The notes under the pieces: model-generated | Databases searched by the model: none | The model's input: only the letters and a program-made list of their open reading frames with translations | Told to the model about the DNA's origin: nothing | Made by a program: the position numbers and the translations under genes | Shown: piece by piece, positions 46,651-59,589 of the stretch | How the letters are laid out: every line of letters begins with the position of its first letter | Position numbering within the stretch: the first letter of the stretch is position 1 | From: Curvularia sp. ZM96 | Lineage: Eukaryota; Ascomycota; Dothideomycetes; Pleosporales; Pleosporaceae | Direction of reading: 5' to 3' | Length of the DNA stretch: 64,000 nt | NCBI GenBank assembly: GCA_022457065.1 | Contig: JAJGBQ010000001.1 | Coordinates: forward strand, 186,001-250,000

Positions 46651-49600
46651 CTAAGCAGGCGTCGTGCTCCGATCTCTCCTCAAAAGACCCCGACCCTTCT
46701 CCTTCGGTCTAGGACTGATGCTACCCGGCTGACTTGTCTCGTCGCTAGGCTGGAAACTAGTACGAAGGGTAACCATGCCCTTGCCCACACCCACGTTCTG
46801 CTCGCTGCCACTGCCCTGGTCGGAGATGGTAAATTGAGCTTCGCCAAGCTCCTCGTCGCGGCCAAACTTGGAGTGGTTCTTGACAATAATCTTGAAAAAG
46901 GCGTCGGCGGTGCATGGTGCCTTGAAAGACTCTTCAGCCGGGTCGAATACCGCAGAACCCTGGGGCGCCTTGATATGGTCTGTCTTGTGGATCTCCTTCT
47001 TGCCGAGCTGAATGTGTACGCGAATATTAGTGTTCGGGGCGAAGCCGTCAGCGCTCAGGACAGTAATATTTGCTGTGCCTTGCTCTGCGCCGCCGACACC
47101 GTTGCCATCACCAAAGCGGCTATGGAAGCTCGAAGCACCCCAGCTGCGATGCCTATGGTGGTTCGGGCCATCCTTAGGGGGCGTGGTAGACCCGCCCTCA
47201 ATGGAAATGACGGGCGTGTCAGCCGAAGGCCGGTCTGTAGCGGTATCCGGACGCTCCGGTTCGTCATCGGGAGCTTCGCCGCGAGACTTTCTGCGCTTGA
47301 AGCCACGGCCGAGGAATGTTCCTGCACGAACGACGTTACCGCCGACAAAGGCAGCGCCCTTGCCGACACCCTTTACAGGAGCGCCGATCACCTTGCCTGG
47401 AACAGCAAAGGTGCCGGAGAAGGTACTTGAGCCCTGACGAGAGCGCATGACATAGTCTGGCTTGAACAACATGCGCAGACGGATGGCTCCAGACTTGCCA
47501 TCGAGCGTGAGAGTAACCTCTTGTTGTTGGAAAGGCTCCAAAAGTTCGAGATTAATGGAAGCTTTGCCAAGGAAGTCGGCCTTGTCGCCAAAGTCCCAAT
47601 CGTAGACGTTGACCACAAAGTCGGCTGCTGTCCGGCTTCGTACTGGCACCTCAAAGTACTCGTTCCAAGCAGGGTGGAGCGTCTTCTTCTGTGTCTTGGT
47701 CTTGTATACCTCCTTGTCGTTGAGTACGAATTTGCAGTAAGGATCCGAGAAGCCATTGCGGTCAGCGGCAGGCAGATCCGCCGCATCCAGCACATCTACT
47801 CGGAGGGTACCCTGGTTGTTGAATGACTCGCTGGGATCCAGACGCATCTTGACGGGAATGTACTTGAGCAACACGGTAATCTTGTTGTCGCGCCCGTTCT
47901 TGTCTTTCAGTGTGAATTGGGTGGGCGTGTTCAAGGCCTTTCGTAGTGTATCAATGGTGTTGCCAGTCAATTTGGCAATGACATGGTCACTTTGGTCCTC
48001 GCCATCGTTATCATCATGCTCCATGATACGGAGGGTGATCCTGGAAAAGTCCAGTTCTCGAATCATCGTGTCACCGACATCGTTAAAAGTCATCTTGTTG
48101 GTCCTGATCTTTGTGCTGACATAGCTTGCATATGCCATGTCATCCATAATGACATCAACGTGACCACCAGTCCGGGCGAATTCGCCTTCGATGAGCTTGA
48201 ACACAAGCAGACCAGATTCTGCAGCCTGTTAGCACAATACAATGAAAAGAGGTAAGAATACGATGGATAAAAGCTGCAGGTTTGGATAACCAACTCAACC
48301 AACCCAAGTCCGTATTCTCACACTGGTCACGCAACATACCATATTTCTGCAAGTCGTCGGCAGTAAGCTTCAACTTCTCAATCTGTTTCTTTTCTGGGAC
48401 GGCTTCATCTTGCTGGAGCTCATTCTTCTCCAGCTCCTTCAGCATGTCCTTTTCGTTGGACTTGAGAGATGAGATGGTGCCAACGGTCTCGGCCTTGCTT
48501 ACGACGGAAGAGTTGGACATGACGCGCTGGTGGTTAGCCTTGGGTTCATCTGATGCACCACGAGCAGAACCGTTGGCTGCCGCCTTCGGATTCTCCTCTT
48601 CCTCTTCGTCTTCCTCGGGATCCCAAGTCGGGTAAGTCGGGTAGAAAGAGCAAGTGTAGTTTAGTGTGCCCCTGGTTTGGGAATGTCCAGCCATCCTCAG
48701 AGTTCCCGCGGTAGGCTGTTTCTGCTCGTATTCAAGGTATTCGCCGTTCTCGTCTTGCTTGATGTAGTCGCCAGCCAGCAGCTCAATGTGTCCCATTGCG
48801 CGGTCCTTGCCAAGATTCTCCTCATCCATGACTTCCAGTGTAAGCTTCTCACGGACAGTGTGTACAGGCACATAGATGACCTCGTCCCAGTCTGGATTGA
48901 GATTGTTCTTGAACACAACTGTGCGGCCCTTTTCAATACCAGAGAGCAAAACACGGACATACGGGTCGGATTTGCCCAACGCTTCGAGGTTGCGCAAATC
49001 ACGAGCACTCTGGAAGTGCAGTCTCATAACACCAATGGGCGTAAGGTAGCCACCAGAAGAGACGGCTCCCTTGAGGGCAACGGGCTTCCAATCGAGCTTC
49101 ATCTTCACACGGCCGCTTTGTGTACCAGCCAGGTTGTACCACTCATGACCCTTGGCCATGAGCTCCAACATATCATCGATAGTAATTTGATAGGTGCCGA
49201 GAATTGGGTCCGATCCAAGTTCACGATCATCCTTGACGACAATACCCAGCTTCGCCTTCTTACGGTCAGTAATGAGCAGCTCCTTGGAGGCGTCTGGCCA
49301 GATGGGTTGGTTGGTGCGTTTCATGGTGCGTGACTTCTGGATTTCATGTCCGTTGAGGAGCAAGACTGCATAAGGGCTGAGTTGTCCGATCATGCTCTTG
49401 CTGCCGTCAAGATCCTTGGCCTGCTCTACCGTGAACTTGCAAATACCGGTGCGTGACTCTGGAGGTGGCTCCTTGGTGCCGTCTTCAAGAGTGGTTTCGC
49501 CCAAGACTGGGAAGAAGCGAACATCGGCTGAGACAAGACCGCGTGCCCGTCCTCCTGACATAACCTCAAGCTGCAGGTTCTCATGGTCGGGGTCTTCCTC

Positions 49601-51223
49601 GAGCTGTTCCAAAGCAAAAGTAGCGGTACCGAGTTCTTTGTCCTTTCGGATGTCATTGTAATCAAAGATGTTGATGGTAAGCGAGTCTTTCAACGAGGTC
49701 ACGATGATGTTGACCGTCTCATTCCATCGCGGGTTGGCGTTCTCATGGACAGTCTTCGTGCGTCCAAGTACGTTACGGTTGTTAATGGAGACAGTAGCGT
49801 AGGGATCAGGAGTGCCAGAGAACTTATCGGGATTCTTCAGACCTTGAGCACCGTGGAAATGCACTTGCAGGACACCAATGGCTTGATCGACAGGGTTACC
49901 AGCAAGCATTTTGGCAATTTCGATGGGAAAAACGTTGGGGTCGTACATCATGGGGCCCAGGTTGGCGTGGATCTGCTCCATGATAAAGGTTTCGAGGCCG
50001 GGGATGAAGTTGATGTCGAAGCCAAACGTTTCTCCACCCAGGGGCTTACAGACGTAGTCAATTGTTGGGCGCTCAAGGAAAGACATTTCAACCTTTTCAA
50101 TATGGGGGAAAGGCAACTGCAGCTTGAACTTGAGGCGCATGAGACCGGAAAAGGCCATGTCCTCGACAATCACATCTAGACCCTTGCTCACAAGACCCTT
50201 GCCGACGCGAATTTCCAGCACAATCTTGGGATTGATCTTGTTCTTGAGCTGCCTTGCAGTCAGGTCAGTCGTGTCGTTGGGCGTAAAGCTAAACTTCCAG
50301 TCCATGAGCACAATGTCGTCCTGAGTCTTTGGGTACGTCTTGACGTGCTCCAATCGCGGAGGCTTGGTGCCGAGAACAAATGTCTTCATCTTCAGGCTGT
50401 CGAGAAAGGCCGGGGTCGAAGTAGAGAGGACCTGGTCTACCGTGCCCACAATGGTGTCACACAAGACAGGCGCATAGATGGGCCAGAACTTGACGAGAAA
50501 GCTGTTGATCCACTCGAGACTCTCGTTGTCCGTCTCAAGCTTATTCTTGGCCATTTCACGATTCAGATCGTCTCGCGCATTGCGACGCACACGGCGAATC
50601 GAGGTTCGGTAGTAGGTTCCGCAGATGGCCATGAAGATCATGACCCAGCCCAATCCACCACCTAGGATGCCTACGACCCACGAGCTGAGACAGGCAAAGA
50701 TGATAATGCCGGTGTTGTGGTACCAGTCGCCGAAGAACTTGTCTTCGAGCTTGCCCTCGAGCCATGTCTGGTGGTCAATCAGAGACGGCTCATCGTCGTC
50801 CTTGATGTCAGAGCCCGGCATGCCGAAGCGCGGCGCCCATCCGACTCGCTCCCACCGCGCGTCTTCATCGAGTTGTTCGGGCGCGTGGCCATTGGCCTTT
50901 TCTCCGTCTGGTGTCTGTATTGCGCCAGACTTGGAAGGCGAGGGCAGGTCGTATTGGGGCGGGCCGGACGGGTCGGCGTCTGATACTAGCGCAGCGGCCT
51001 TGTGTTCGTGGTGGAAGCCTTGCGGGACCCGGGCTCTAGCTTGAGCTCTCTTCTGCTCGGGGCTAGCATCTGGGTCGAAATGGAAGGCAGCGCTGCCGGC
51101 TGCTTGCGCCTCTTTGACAATGGATTGTTCGGCCTGGTCTGCCGTGATGGAATTGTCGGGATCCTTTGCTGCATCGAGCACGCCCTGCTGCTTCAATTCG
51201 GATTCTCGCGCTTGGGTAGCCAT
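46651..51223 (-). CDS. Tricalbin-like ER-plasma membrane tether (SMP + C2 domains)
   Basis: Two exons (48340-51223, 46651-48218) join in phase 1 to 1483 residues, the usual tricalbin length. After an acidic N-terminus, a hydrophobic hairpin (IIIFACLSSWVVGILGGGLGWVMIF in two parts) anchors it in the ER. The SMP lipid-transfer domain begins at SLEWINSFLVKFWPIY and ends near the FIPGLETFI segment. Several C2 domains follow, with Ca2+-loop-like DPY segments: GTPDPYATV, GKSDPYVRV and FSDPYCKF. A low-complexity C-terminal segment and a last C2-like domain end the protein. Yeast tricalbins tether ER to plasma membrane and move lipids at contact sites. The splice acceptor CTGCAG was chosen over CTAACAG because only it keeps frame. 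A conserved housekeeping gene, unrelated to the cluster. Confidence 0.95.
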
Positions 51224-52675
51224 GCTGGGCGATGTGAAGCGGAGGTCCGCAACCCGCTGGCGCTGGACGGCAGCTGCAGACGGACGGGAGCGTGGAATTA
51301 AGCGGGTGAAATTGAGCGAGTAGAATGGCGAGTCGACGAGGGAAAAAAAGAAGGAAACGAGAGAGGGACCGAGAAGGAGAGGTGTGGGTGGTGGAGGTGG
51401 AAACCTGTTGGCTGGGCCGATTAGCTTGCTTTGGCACGGGCGGCGGCAGCTATGGTTTAGCGATGCTGCAATGGTTTACTGCAGTGGATGAGCACTAGAG
51501 TGAAGTCTAGTTTACAAGCCGAGATTATTGGCCGGCGGTGGCAGGATAACGGCAAGGAAATGACAAACAAGGAGCGGCTAGTGTTGGCGGAGGTGGTGCG
51601 GAGAGGGGAGAGGGAACGCGCAAGCACACCTGTCCTCTTGACACGCACGCAGCAAATGCCAGGGAAAAGGGAGCTTGGTAGAGAGTCAGAGTCGTGCAAT
51701 GTACATGGTGCACTGGACTGCTCTCCGATCATGGCGATCCGGACGTGCTCAAAGGAACCGCTCCCTGGCTATGTGCACTGCCACACATACTGCGTCATTA
51801 AGCCGGCGACTCAGTGCCGTGCTTGCTACAGAGACACGGCCTGGGCTCGTGCAAACGCGACATTGCCGGGCCTGGACTGCCTTGGTTTCCAGCTTCACAG
51901 ATTGCCCACGACAGATACACAGGCTGGTTGCTGGCACAAGGGACGGGATGGGCGTCGAGGCGTCTCCAATGGGCTTGCTATGACGCTATCAAGCTAATGC
52001 CACTACCGCGCGCACATCGCGTTCCCCATTAGGGAGCCAGGGTCCGCCCCGCCAGCCAATCACGTGCCGAGCTGCTCCGGCACTGCAGCGCCACACTTCT
52101 GCACCGTCTCCGTTCTCCTCTACACAACACACACGACACGCCTTGTCTTCACAAGCAAGCCTGCATCTTGTCACATCTTCCGTGTTTCGACGTCGATTTT
52201 CTTGAGTGAAAAACAAAAAATACCATCTATATCGGCCATGTGAGCGGGCACCCCGCGAGAGTCCATCGACCAACTAACATCATTGGCGGGACAAGTCAAG
52301 CCCCTCCTGCTTCCACTGCATACGCCGTGCATCTATCGTTTCTTCTGTCTACAACAAGCAAGCAGCCATTGCTGATGGCGCAATTCCCGCTCCAGTATAC
52401 TAGTCCTGTGCCCACCTAGTATCCCCTGTACATATGTACACTACACAAGCACTTGCAGACCGCCTCGAGAGAAGGACCCTTTCGTCAATCACCACGCGTC
52501 GAGCTGAGCGTGCCTGAGCCACACCCTCCCCGCAACTAGCCTGTTAGTCGAACCCCTAGGCCACCCAGATCGCCCGGCTCGCCACCAAATCTCAAACCTA
52601 CCCGGCCCTGCATTACCATTACCTCAGATCTCCTTCAGCAGCCTTACAATCTGGCCTCGCACACTGCACGTCCTT
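51224..52675. other. Upstream region of the tricalbin-like gene
   Basis: 1.45 kb holding the tricalbin-like promoter/5' UTR and the 3' flank of the DUF7514 gene. Several long overlapping frames look like chance frames in GC-rich sequence. No RNA gene recognised. Confidence 0.45.
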
Positions 52676-54443
52676 TTAGTAAGCAGGTCCACTGGCAACA
52701 GGAAACTTCCGCCCAGACACTCCATCTTGCACCCCAGACACATACCTGTGCACCCTCGGATCCCGGTGTCTGTCTCGGTCGCGGTCTCGGCTGCTGTTTC
52801 TTGATCGCACATAGTCGCGATCATCCCACTCGTCCTTTGCCCTATCGTGACTCCGGGTCCGCGCACTGTCTCGCTCCCGCTCGCGAGGATACTCGACATC
52901 GGTAGAGTGCCGTCGATGTGACCGCCCACTGCTGCCAACCCCACCATCGTATCCTTCTCGTTCGCGGTAGTGTGGTTCTCGCTCACGCACATACGAAGGG
53001 TCTACCTCTCGAGCTGCCGTTCCAGGGTGCAATGTAGGAGCCCCCCACCGCACCCCGCTGTGTGGCGCAGGCACAGGCCGGTAGCTTGTACGCGGAGGCA
53101 TGCTAGGTCGGCGGTCATATTGCTTTCGCGCTTCCTGTTGAGCGTGAGCCACCTGCGTCGCAAACAGCGGTGATGTCGTCGGCCGATAAACCGGCTGCGG
53201 TGATGTTGCCGTCGAGCCACGTCCTTCTACTCGCACTGTATCATACTGGTTCGAGTACCGACGCGCCTCGTGGTAAGTGGGGAAGTAATCCTGCTGTGCT
53301 GTAGGCGCATCGTGAGATCTGCGAGTATGGAGTGCCGGCGTACGACGCCGAGGAGACCGGTCCGGCTCAGATTCAGAATCCGAGTCGGTCGTTGATACGG
53401 AAGATGCCCGGCGTGGCGGCTGTGGCCGCCTATGCGCAGTGGTATATCTGGGTGCTGCTTGGGGTACTGTCGCCACAGGTGTCGCGTCCTCGTCCGAATA
53501 GCTGTCGCTTTCGTATCGTCCTGGCATAGTCTTCTTCCTACTAGCAAATGGGTTCAGCGGGTTCAGCATGTGCCTGACCCGCGACGTGACTGCCCTGTCT
53601 CGATCATCAACAGGCCGGGTGGGCTGCTTCATGACGTGGCGCATAAAAGTAGGCCGCGGCCTCTCATTGCGATACAGTGGATCTTCAAAATATCGGAATG
53701 CGCCATGCTTCTCGTCGGCGGACGAAGGCTCGTACTCGGTAGAAGAGCGCACTCTTGGTTCATCGGTGCTGGCTTCGTTCGCTTCCTCTTCCGCCTCTTT
53801 CTTAAGCCTGGCGGCGACATTGTGATACCATGCCTCCATGGCATCATCTGGCTTGTCGGGGAAACACTCCTTAGGAAGGATCTTGGGAAAGGTGCCGCCC
53901 TTCTCCAGGTCGGGAATGTCATCCAGTTCCACTGCGCGCTGGAGAAAGGGTACATGCTCTTCCGGCCCCAACAATAGCTGAATCGTCTGCCATGTGACAA
54001 ATCCCTGTTTCTTCAGTGCCGGGATCGTTGGGCTCGAATAGCCATCGTCATCCGGCGAAGGTTGGAGACTGTGATATGCGCCCAGCGAACGGTATATGAA
54101 CGCTATCGACGATGCTGGTGTATCCGTGAACAGGACATCGTAGTCGCCGCCCACGCTGCGGTACCAAGCTGCGATTTGCGACGGCGTCAGGTCCGGCGAG
54201 TCGCTGGGTTCAAACTTCTTGCTCTGTAGCGACATGCCTCAGTACGCGTCAAACAAGAGGAAGCTGCCTTGCAGTACTCACAATGACTTCTGCAATGCCC
54301 TTGAGCAGGCGATCTAGTATGGGAGTCCCACATTTATCTTCCTGGAACAGGTAGCCCCAGAAGTCGTATGCTTCGCGATGCGCCGCGTCGGCGTTTGCTA
54401 AGTTGGCGGCGTGCTCTTCCTTTTCTGCTGATGCCGTGGCCAT
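52676..54443 (-). CDS. DUF7514 domain protein
   Basis: Two exons (54282-54443, 52676-54223) give 569 residues. The N-terminal DUF7514 domain spans the intron: YDFWGYLFQEDKCGTPILDRLLKGIAEVI, then WYRSVGGDYDVLF, SIAFIYRSLGAYHSLQP and FVTWQTIQLLLGPEEHVPFLQRAV. The remaining two thirds are low-complexity and probably disordered, rich in Arg, Ser, Pro and Tyr, with RDRDRDRHRD-type runs near the end. The family is common in filamentous ascomycetes and, as far as I know, has no assigned function. The first in-frame ATG (54443) is used; the codon three triplets upstream is TTG. Family call firm, function unknown. Confidence 0.88.
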
Positions 54444-55181
54444 GCTGGGCAAGTGTGAAAATGGGGGCTATGAATGATTTCAAGCATGTGTAAAAAGGCC
54501 TCGGCTCAATGTTCGGAGCTGACGTTTGTGTTGCAAGGTGAGGCGGCGATGCGGTGAACCCCGCTGCCGTGCAACGCAGTAGTAGTTATGGAACGTCGCG
54601 CGGCGTGCTGGGAGCTGCTGCTGCTTATAATCAGAAGAAACGTGTGGCAGCTACCAGCAGGCATCCTCGCGCTGTGACGGGAGATAACTAGGCGGCTGCG
54701 CCTCTGCACCGCACCAGAACCACTGGCAAGGTGGGATGGTTGGGCTCGCGGCACGTTTGCGTGGCTGGTGACTATGCTGACATCACCGGGACGAGTAGGG
54801 CCGCAAGGCTGAGCGGTAGCGTGGCCTGAGATAGTCTGAGGTAGCAATCAGGCACCCTCGGGCTTCAACCACTGCACGCCCAGGCCGACATTTCCCTTCA
54901 TCCCGGACCGCACGCGTTGCAACGAAAATGGAACAAGAAAAAGAAAACCCCCAGCTTGAAGAAGACGATTATTTAATTTTTCTACCTCGCCAATATGCAT
55001 TTTGTCTATCATGATGCGTCATTCATTGGCGGGCCGTGGCTATTACGCCCCCGATTAACCTATACATAACCCTTCTGCCTGGGGATATGGAAATGCATTG
55101 CCGTCCCTCGCTACCAAAAGAGAGACTCCCTTTCCTCAAAAAATCTATTGGAAACTGCAAACAAAACACGGCCCACGTGCT
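54444..55181. other. Intergenic region
   Basis: Promoter of the DUF7514 gene and 3' flank of UGP1, both on the minus strand. Nothing else recognised. Confidence 0.5.
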
Positions 55182-57348
55182 CTAGTGCTCGAGCAGCCTG
55201 AGCGAACCCTGCACAACCACGTTCTCAAGAATGGAACCCGGGGGAATGTCGATGGTGGAACCCTCGGTTGCAACAATAATGACAGTGCCCTTGAGCGTGA
55301 CACCGCGGCCCAGGTTGACGGGACCAGTGATGGTCAGATGGTCCAGCTCGACAATCTTGGGGATGGAGGGAATGCGCGCCTGGAAGCTAGACACCTTCTT
55401 GAAGTCACTGCCGAGCTTGATCAGAGGCGCAGGGCCGAAGCGGTTGGGGTCAATGACCAGCTGGCCGTGCTGAAGTGTGTAGAGATCAGACTTGACCAGC
55501 ATGAGGTCAGAGCAGGTCTTGACAGGCAAGAACCTCCTCCTGGGAACGTTGACACCGTGTGCGTTCTTGAAGTGCTTGATGGCGGCACCAACAGCCGTCT
55601 CGAGCTGGAGGACAGAGATATCGGCCTCGCCCTTCTTGTCAGCAGGGATCGACTTGCCGTTGGGAATAATCTCCATGGCAAGCTCGTTGGCCTCGACAAC
55701 GCGCTTGATGGCCGCCAGGTTCATCCAGATGTTGTTGGTGTTGAAGTACTTGAACTTCTTGATCGACTTGAACTCGTTGACGTGCTCCTTGGGAACCTGG
55801 GCGATTTCTAGCAGACGGACCGAGCCCTCGTAGTCAATGATGGTACCACCCTTGACGTCAGCCTTGGTCTTGTCGGTCAACTCCATGATGTACTCGGCCT
55901 TGGAGTCAACCATGTGCTGGAGGATGCGGAGATCGACAACGGCACCCAGGTTGTCGGCGTTGGAAAGGAAGATGTACTCGATGCCACGCTCCATGAGCTT
56001 GTCGATCATGCCAGTGTTGTACAGGGACTCGAAGACGTCACCGTGGCCTGGGGGGTACCAGTTGGAGATGTCCGAGTTGAACTCTTTGGGAGCGGGCAGA
56101 AGCGAATCCTTGAGGATACGGGGGTACCTCGACTGGTTGAATGTGAGAATGTCAATGTTGTGGCCCTCGTACTTCTTGATGATGCTAGCAGTGTCGGTGT
56201 CGGTGTTGAACGAGTTCATGAGCACAAAGGGGACGTTGACGTCGTATGTGCGGTTGAGGTACTCGATCTGTCGGACAGACAGGTCGAGGAAGGACATGCC
56301 GTCACGGACCTCAATGACAGACTTGGGGCCAACGCAACCCATGGAGGTACCAAGACCACCATTGAGCTTGACAACGGCCAGCTTGTTCAAGTACTCGACA
56401 CCCTCGGTGTTGGCCAGGTCATCGTAGTTGACGACCTGCTCGGCCTTGGGGGGGGCGATGCGGTTCCAGTCAATGGCAGTGCCCTTGGCCTTGTCATTGA
56501 GGTATCGGCGGAACAGGGCGAAGAAGTTGTCCATCTCCGTCTCGAAGTACTGTATCCATTAGTCAGTATGTTACGTTCGTATGACGTGGGGCTGCCTTTT
56601 CCGCGCCCGCGGCCGAGTATCGTAGCCAACTCATGACTGTGGGCAAGAAAACCCAGCCAATTGTGTCTTGCGATGCGGGCCGCAGGCGGGAGAAATCGAG
56701 CAGGAGTATGGAGCGATGTGGACTGACCTTCTTCTCGGCGGGGTCGGTGACGGTATCGGCGAGCTTGTTGAGGGCATTGCGCATTTGCGAGGCGGCGACA
56801 TTGGTCGATGTGTTTTCGAATGCCTACATAGCAGATCAGGGTTAACAATTGCCGTTGAGATGGTGTTGACAAAGATATTGCCGTGCTGGGAGGGTCCCTG
56901 CTGTTGCAAGGCAGCCGCGGTGAGGCTGTTGAGCGTAGACGCAGGCGGAGCGGGGCAGATGGTCTCAGAAGGTTGCCATTGCGGCTTCTACGGCATCATC
57001 TGACGGCTTTGGTGGAAAAGGCCGCCAGTCGGCTCTCATCCTTGCACAAGGTGCTGTAAACCCAGCAAAGACAGATTGTTCGTCTGGTTTACCCCCAACA
57101 CTGTTGAGGTGCGGGCTGATGTAGGATGAGAGGCGGTGAAGTCGTAGGAATACCGCAATGAAGGCATTGGATAGAAATAGGGCCAAGGAACCAAGCCAAA
57201 AGAAAGAGACAAACTTGGGATTGATGGGAGACAGCGGACGCGTACTTACCACATGGGACTGCGACTTGCCGTGATGGCGCTGGGAAGAGAAACCCTCACC
57301 CTCGGCAGCGGAGGGCTTGAGGTGAGCAGGAATTGCGCGAGATGCCAT
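55182..57348 (-). CDS. UGP1: UTP-glucose-1-phosphate uridylyltransferase
   Basis: Makes UDP-glucose from UTP and glucose-1-phosphate, the donor for cell-wall glucan, glycogen and trehalose. Three exons (57250-57348, 56728-56823, 55182-56549) give 520 residues, the normal fungal length. Motifs: nucleotide-binding KLNGGLGTSMGCVGPKS, the FNQSRYPRI block, NWYPPGHGDVFESLYNTG, FLSNADNLGAVVD, KGGTIIDYEG, and the KTCSDLMLVKSDLYTL segment followed by a C-terminal beta-helix (LTITGPVNLGRGV, GSILENVVVQGSLRLLEH). The two small 5' exons were placed by splice signals and frame; the N-terminus MASRAIPAHLKPS is typical of filamentous fungi. Cytosolic. Its product is also a possible starting sugar for amino-sugar synthesis, but it is housekeeping and over 30 kb from the cluster. 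Confidence 0.97.
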
Positions 57349-58745
57349 TATGGGAGAGTGATTGAGTGAGCAGGAAAGGGGTTGACGAGGACAGCTGGAG
57401 CTGGGGAGGTGGAGTCCTTATAGGCAAACAATGGCTCGAGCTTGGCGCTGGACGTGGGGCAAGTCGAGACGGAGCTTTGGCCTTGGAAACGCAAAACAGG
57501 AGGGCGAGAGGGAATAGACGGTGAGGGAGCGGCGTGTTTTTTATACCTGCAGTCTGCTGTGCTATTGCCGCTCGCAGACAGGAAGGGCAGTTTTGAGCGT
57601 AGCATCTCTGCATGGCAACGGCGACGCCGCCAATGGGTCCTATCCACATGTCCCGCGCGCCAGGCCTCGTGTCGACGAGCAGTGCTATCAATTGGGCGTG
57701 TTCCAGGTGCGATTCAGTGTTTGTTTTGCTACCTACATACAGATTGCCCGCCATGTTGCTGTTCATACATACATACACATACATAAACTCGTCCCCACCT
57801 CGGCGCCCCTTCACCGACGTCCCACCATGCACAGCATTGATGTCTTTGGCCTCGCACAGCGACCACGCATTGCCACCCGCCTTGTTCCTCGCTGCCGTCT
57901 TTGCCATCTGGAGTAGCCCCAGACGGAAGGGCTCGACGGCGGGCTATCAGGACACGCTCTGGATGCACAATTGTTGAATAAATTCGTAGAAGCTATGGCG
58001 ATAACCCGAATAGCCCCTCATCTAGCCACGGCGCTAGCAGGGGCCCATGCACTCAACCTGACGTAGCCTCCGCGACCGCCTTTCCCTTTGCTCCCCAACA
58101 ATCTTCCCCAGCGTCCCAATTTTTACCTATGGCGAACGCCCGCCATCGACCCGAATGCACGTGGGACACTCTCTGGGGTTGGAGAAAAATCTTCTCATTC
58201 TCGTTCTCGTCCTTGTCGATACCTACTCGATTCATCAGTCTGCCTGCGTTGCTGTGGCGGTTCCATCTCAATGAGGTGGCGCTCAAAATTTCGACGCCCT
58301 CCCACGCTCAGCTGTCGCTTAGACCACGTGGGGGATCTGCTGCTAAGGTCGTGTAGGTATGCTTGGAGCAGCCGTGTCCTGGTTTGCATGTACGACTACC
58401 ACCGCCCTGCTAGTAGACAACTCCCGTGGCGTTAAGCTTTATGGGAACCAAGGTGTTGGTACTCGACACTGCGCCTGAACTGAGATTCACCCACATGTAC
58501 ACATACCACAAGATACCACACCGCGCCAGACAGGGAACTAGATAATGATGTGGATACGGAATCGCTGCCGCAGCCGCTAGCGGAGCCTATCCATACACTA
58601 CAGCCTTCTCAATTCAGGAACGGATATTTTAATCTCTTCGTGTGGCTTGCGTCGCACAGCGCCTGCAGCCATATCCATCGTCATAGCTATGCCCTGGTTC
58701 GCCAATTCCCTCCACGGTCCATGTTGTTCTGTCCAGCTCTGCTCT
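57349..58745. other. Long UGP1 upstream region
   Basis: 1.4 kb between UGP1 and the FolB-domain gene, both minus-strand. It probably holds the UGP1 promoter and 5' UTR. A CATA repeat (ACATACATACACATACAT) lies near 57766. No gene recognised. Confidence 0.5.
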
Positions 58746-59589
58746 CTAATCCAATCGCACCGGCCGTGTAATCTCCACTGCAGGCGCGTCTGCAAAAGGC
58801 ACCGCGTGGGGCTTGCCGACTCGCAGCTTGATCCATGCCCCCTGGTCCGCCTCTTGGGTGAAGAACTTCTGTCGGAGCTCCTTGATGACCCACGCCACTA
58901 GGCTCTCAATGGTCTGGAATGAGGACCCTGAGATCAGCTGTTGCACGTTAGCTAGCGTCCAGTACTGCAAAAAGCTTGCCCACCTCCAACAACAGGCTCT
59001 CCAGCTGCGGATAGTCGTCGACGCGGGAGTCGGCAATCCCATCTACCCAGATATCGACATTCACGGGTTGCTTCTGTAGCCTTTCGTTTGCATTGACCCC
59101 AATCAGGCAAGGAATGCGCACGTTGCGCAGATACAGAACGCTTGACCGTGTTCCCAGCTTTTCAAGACACGAAGTCATGTGACCTGCCCCATCGCCTAGC
59201 ATACTGCCCTTCAGATAGCAAACGTTCGTCTCGATGGCGCGTATCTCTGTCGAGCCTGCAACGTCGCGTATACACTGCGAGACGGCGGCTGAGAGTGCAG
59301 CCGTGGATGACCATGCCATACCATCGTCGCTGAAACGGGCTTGGATCGCTTTGCTGAGAGTACCATAGTGGACGGTGCTATCATCAACAGAGTCCGTCGA
59401 CGAAGCTGACGCAAATTGCTTCTCCAGACTGACAGTGACGCTGATTAGGGCCCTCTGTCTCTTCTCTCGACCCCAGACATCTCTGCCGGCATTGACGACC
59501 ACTTGTAGATTCTGAACCATTACCTTGTCACAAGGCCCGCTCTGAATGAGCTGCGCATCCCATAATGCCTGTCGTACAATCTCAGCCAT
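58746..59589 (-). CDS. Dihydroneopterin aldolase (FolB) domain protein
   Basis: Two exons (58984-59589, 58746-58937) give 265 residues. Two tandem FolB-type folds are visible. The first runs from VMVQNLQVVVNAGRDVWGREKRQRALISVTV to about residue 135. The second starts VLYLRNVRIPCLIGVNANERLQKQPVNVDIWVDG and ends with IESLVAWVIKELRQKFF and VRVGKPHAV-like strand (KLRVGKPHAVPFADAPAVEI). Fungal folate synthesis normally uses the trifunctional FolB-FolK-FolP protein Fol1; this protein carries only the FolB pair and no pterin pyrophosphokinase or dihydropteroate synthase. It may supply the aldolase/epimerase step separately or be a divergent paralogue. Divergent from STI1. Confidence 0.85.

Noticed and set aside
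48677..50179. Long plus-strand frames across the tricalbin-like gene
   Set aside because: They are shadows of a strongly supported SMP/C2 protein on the minus strand and show no family features.
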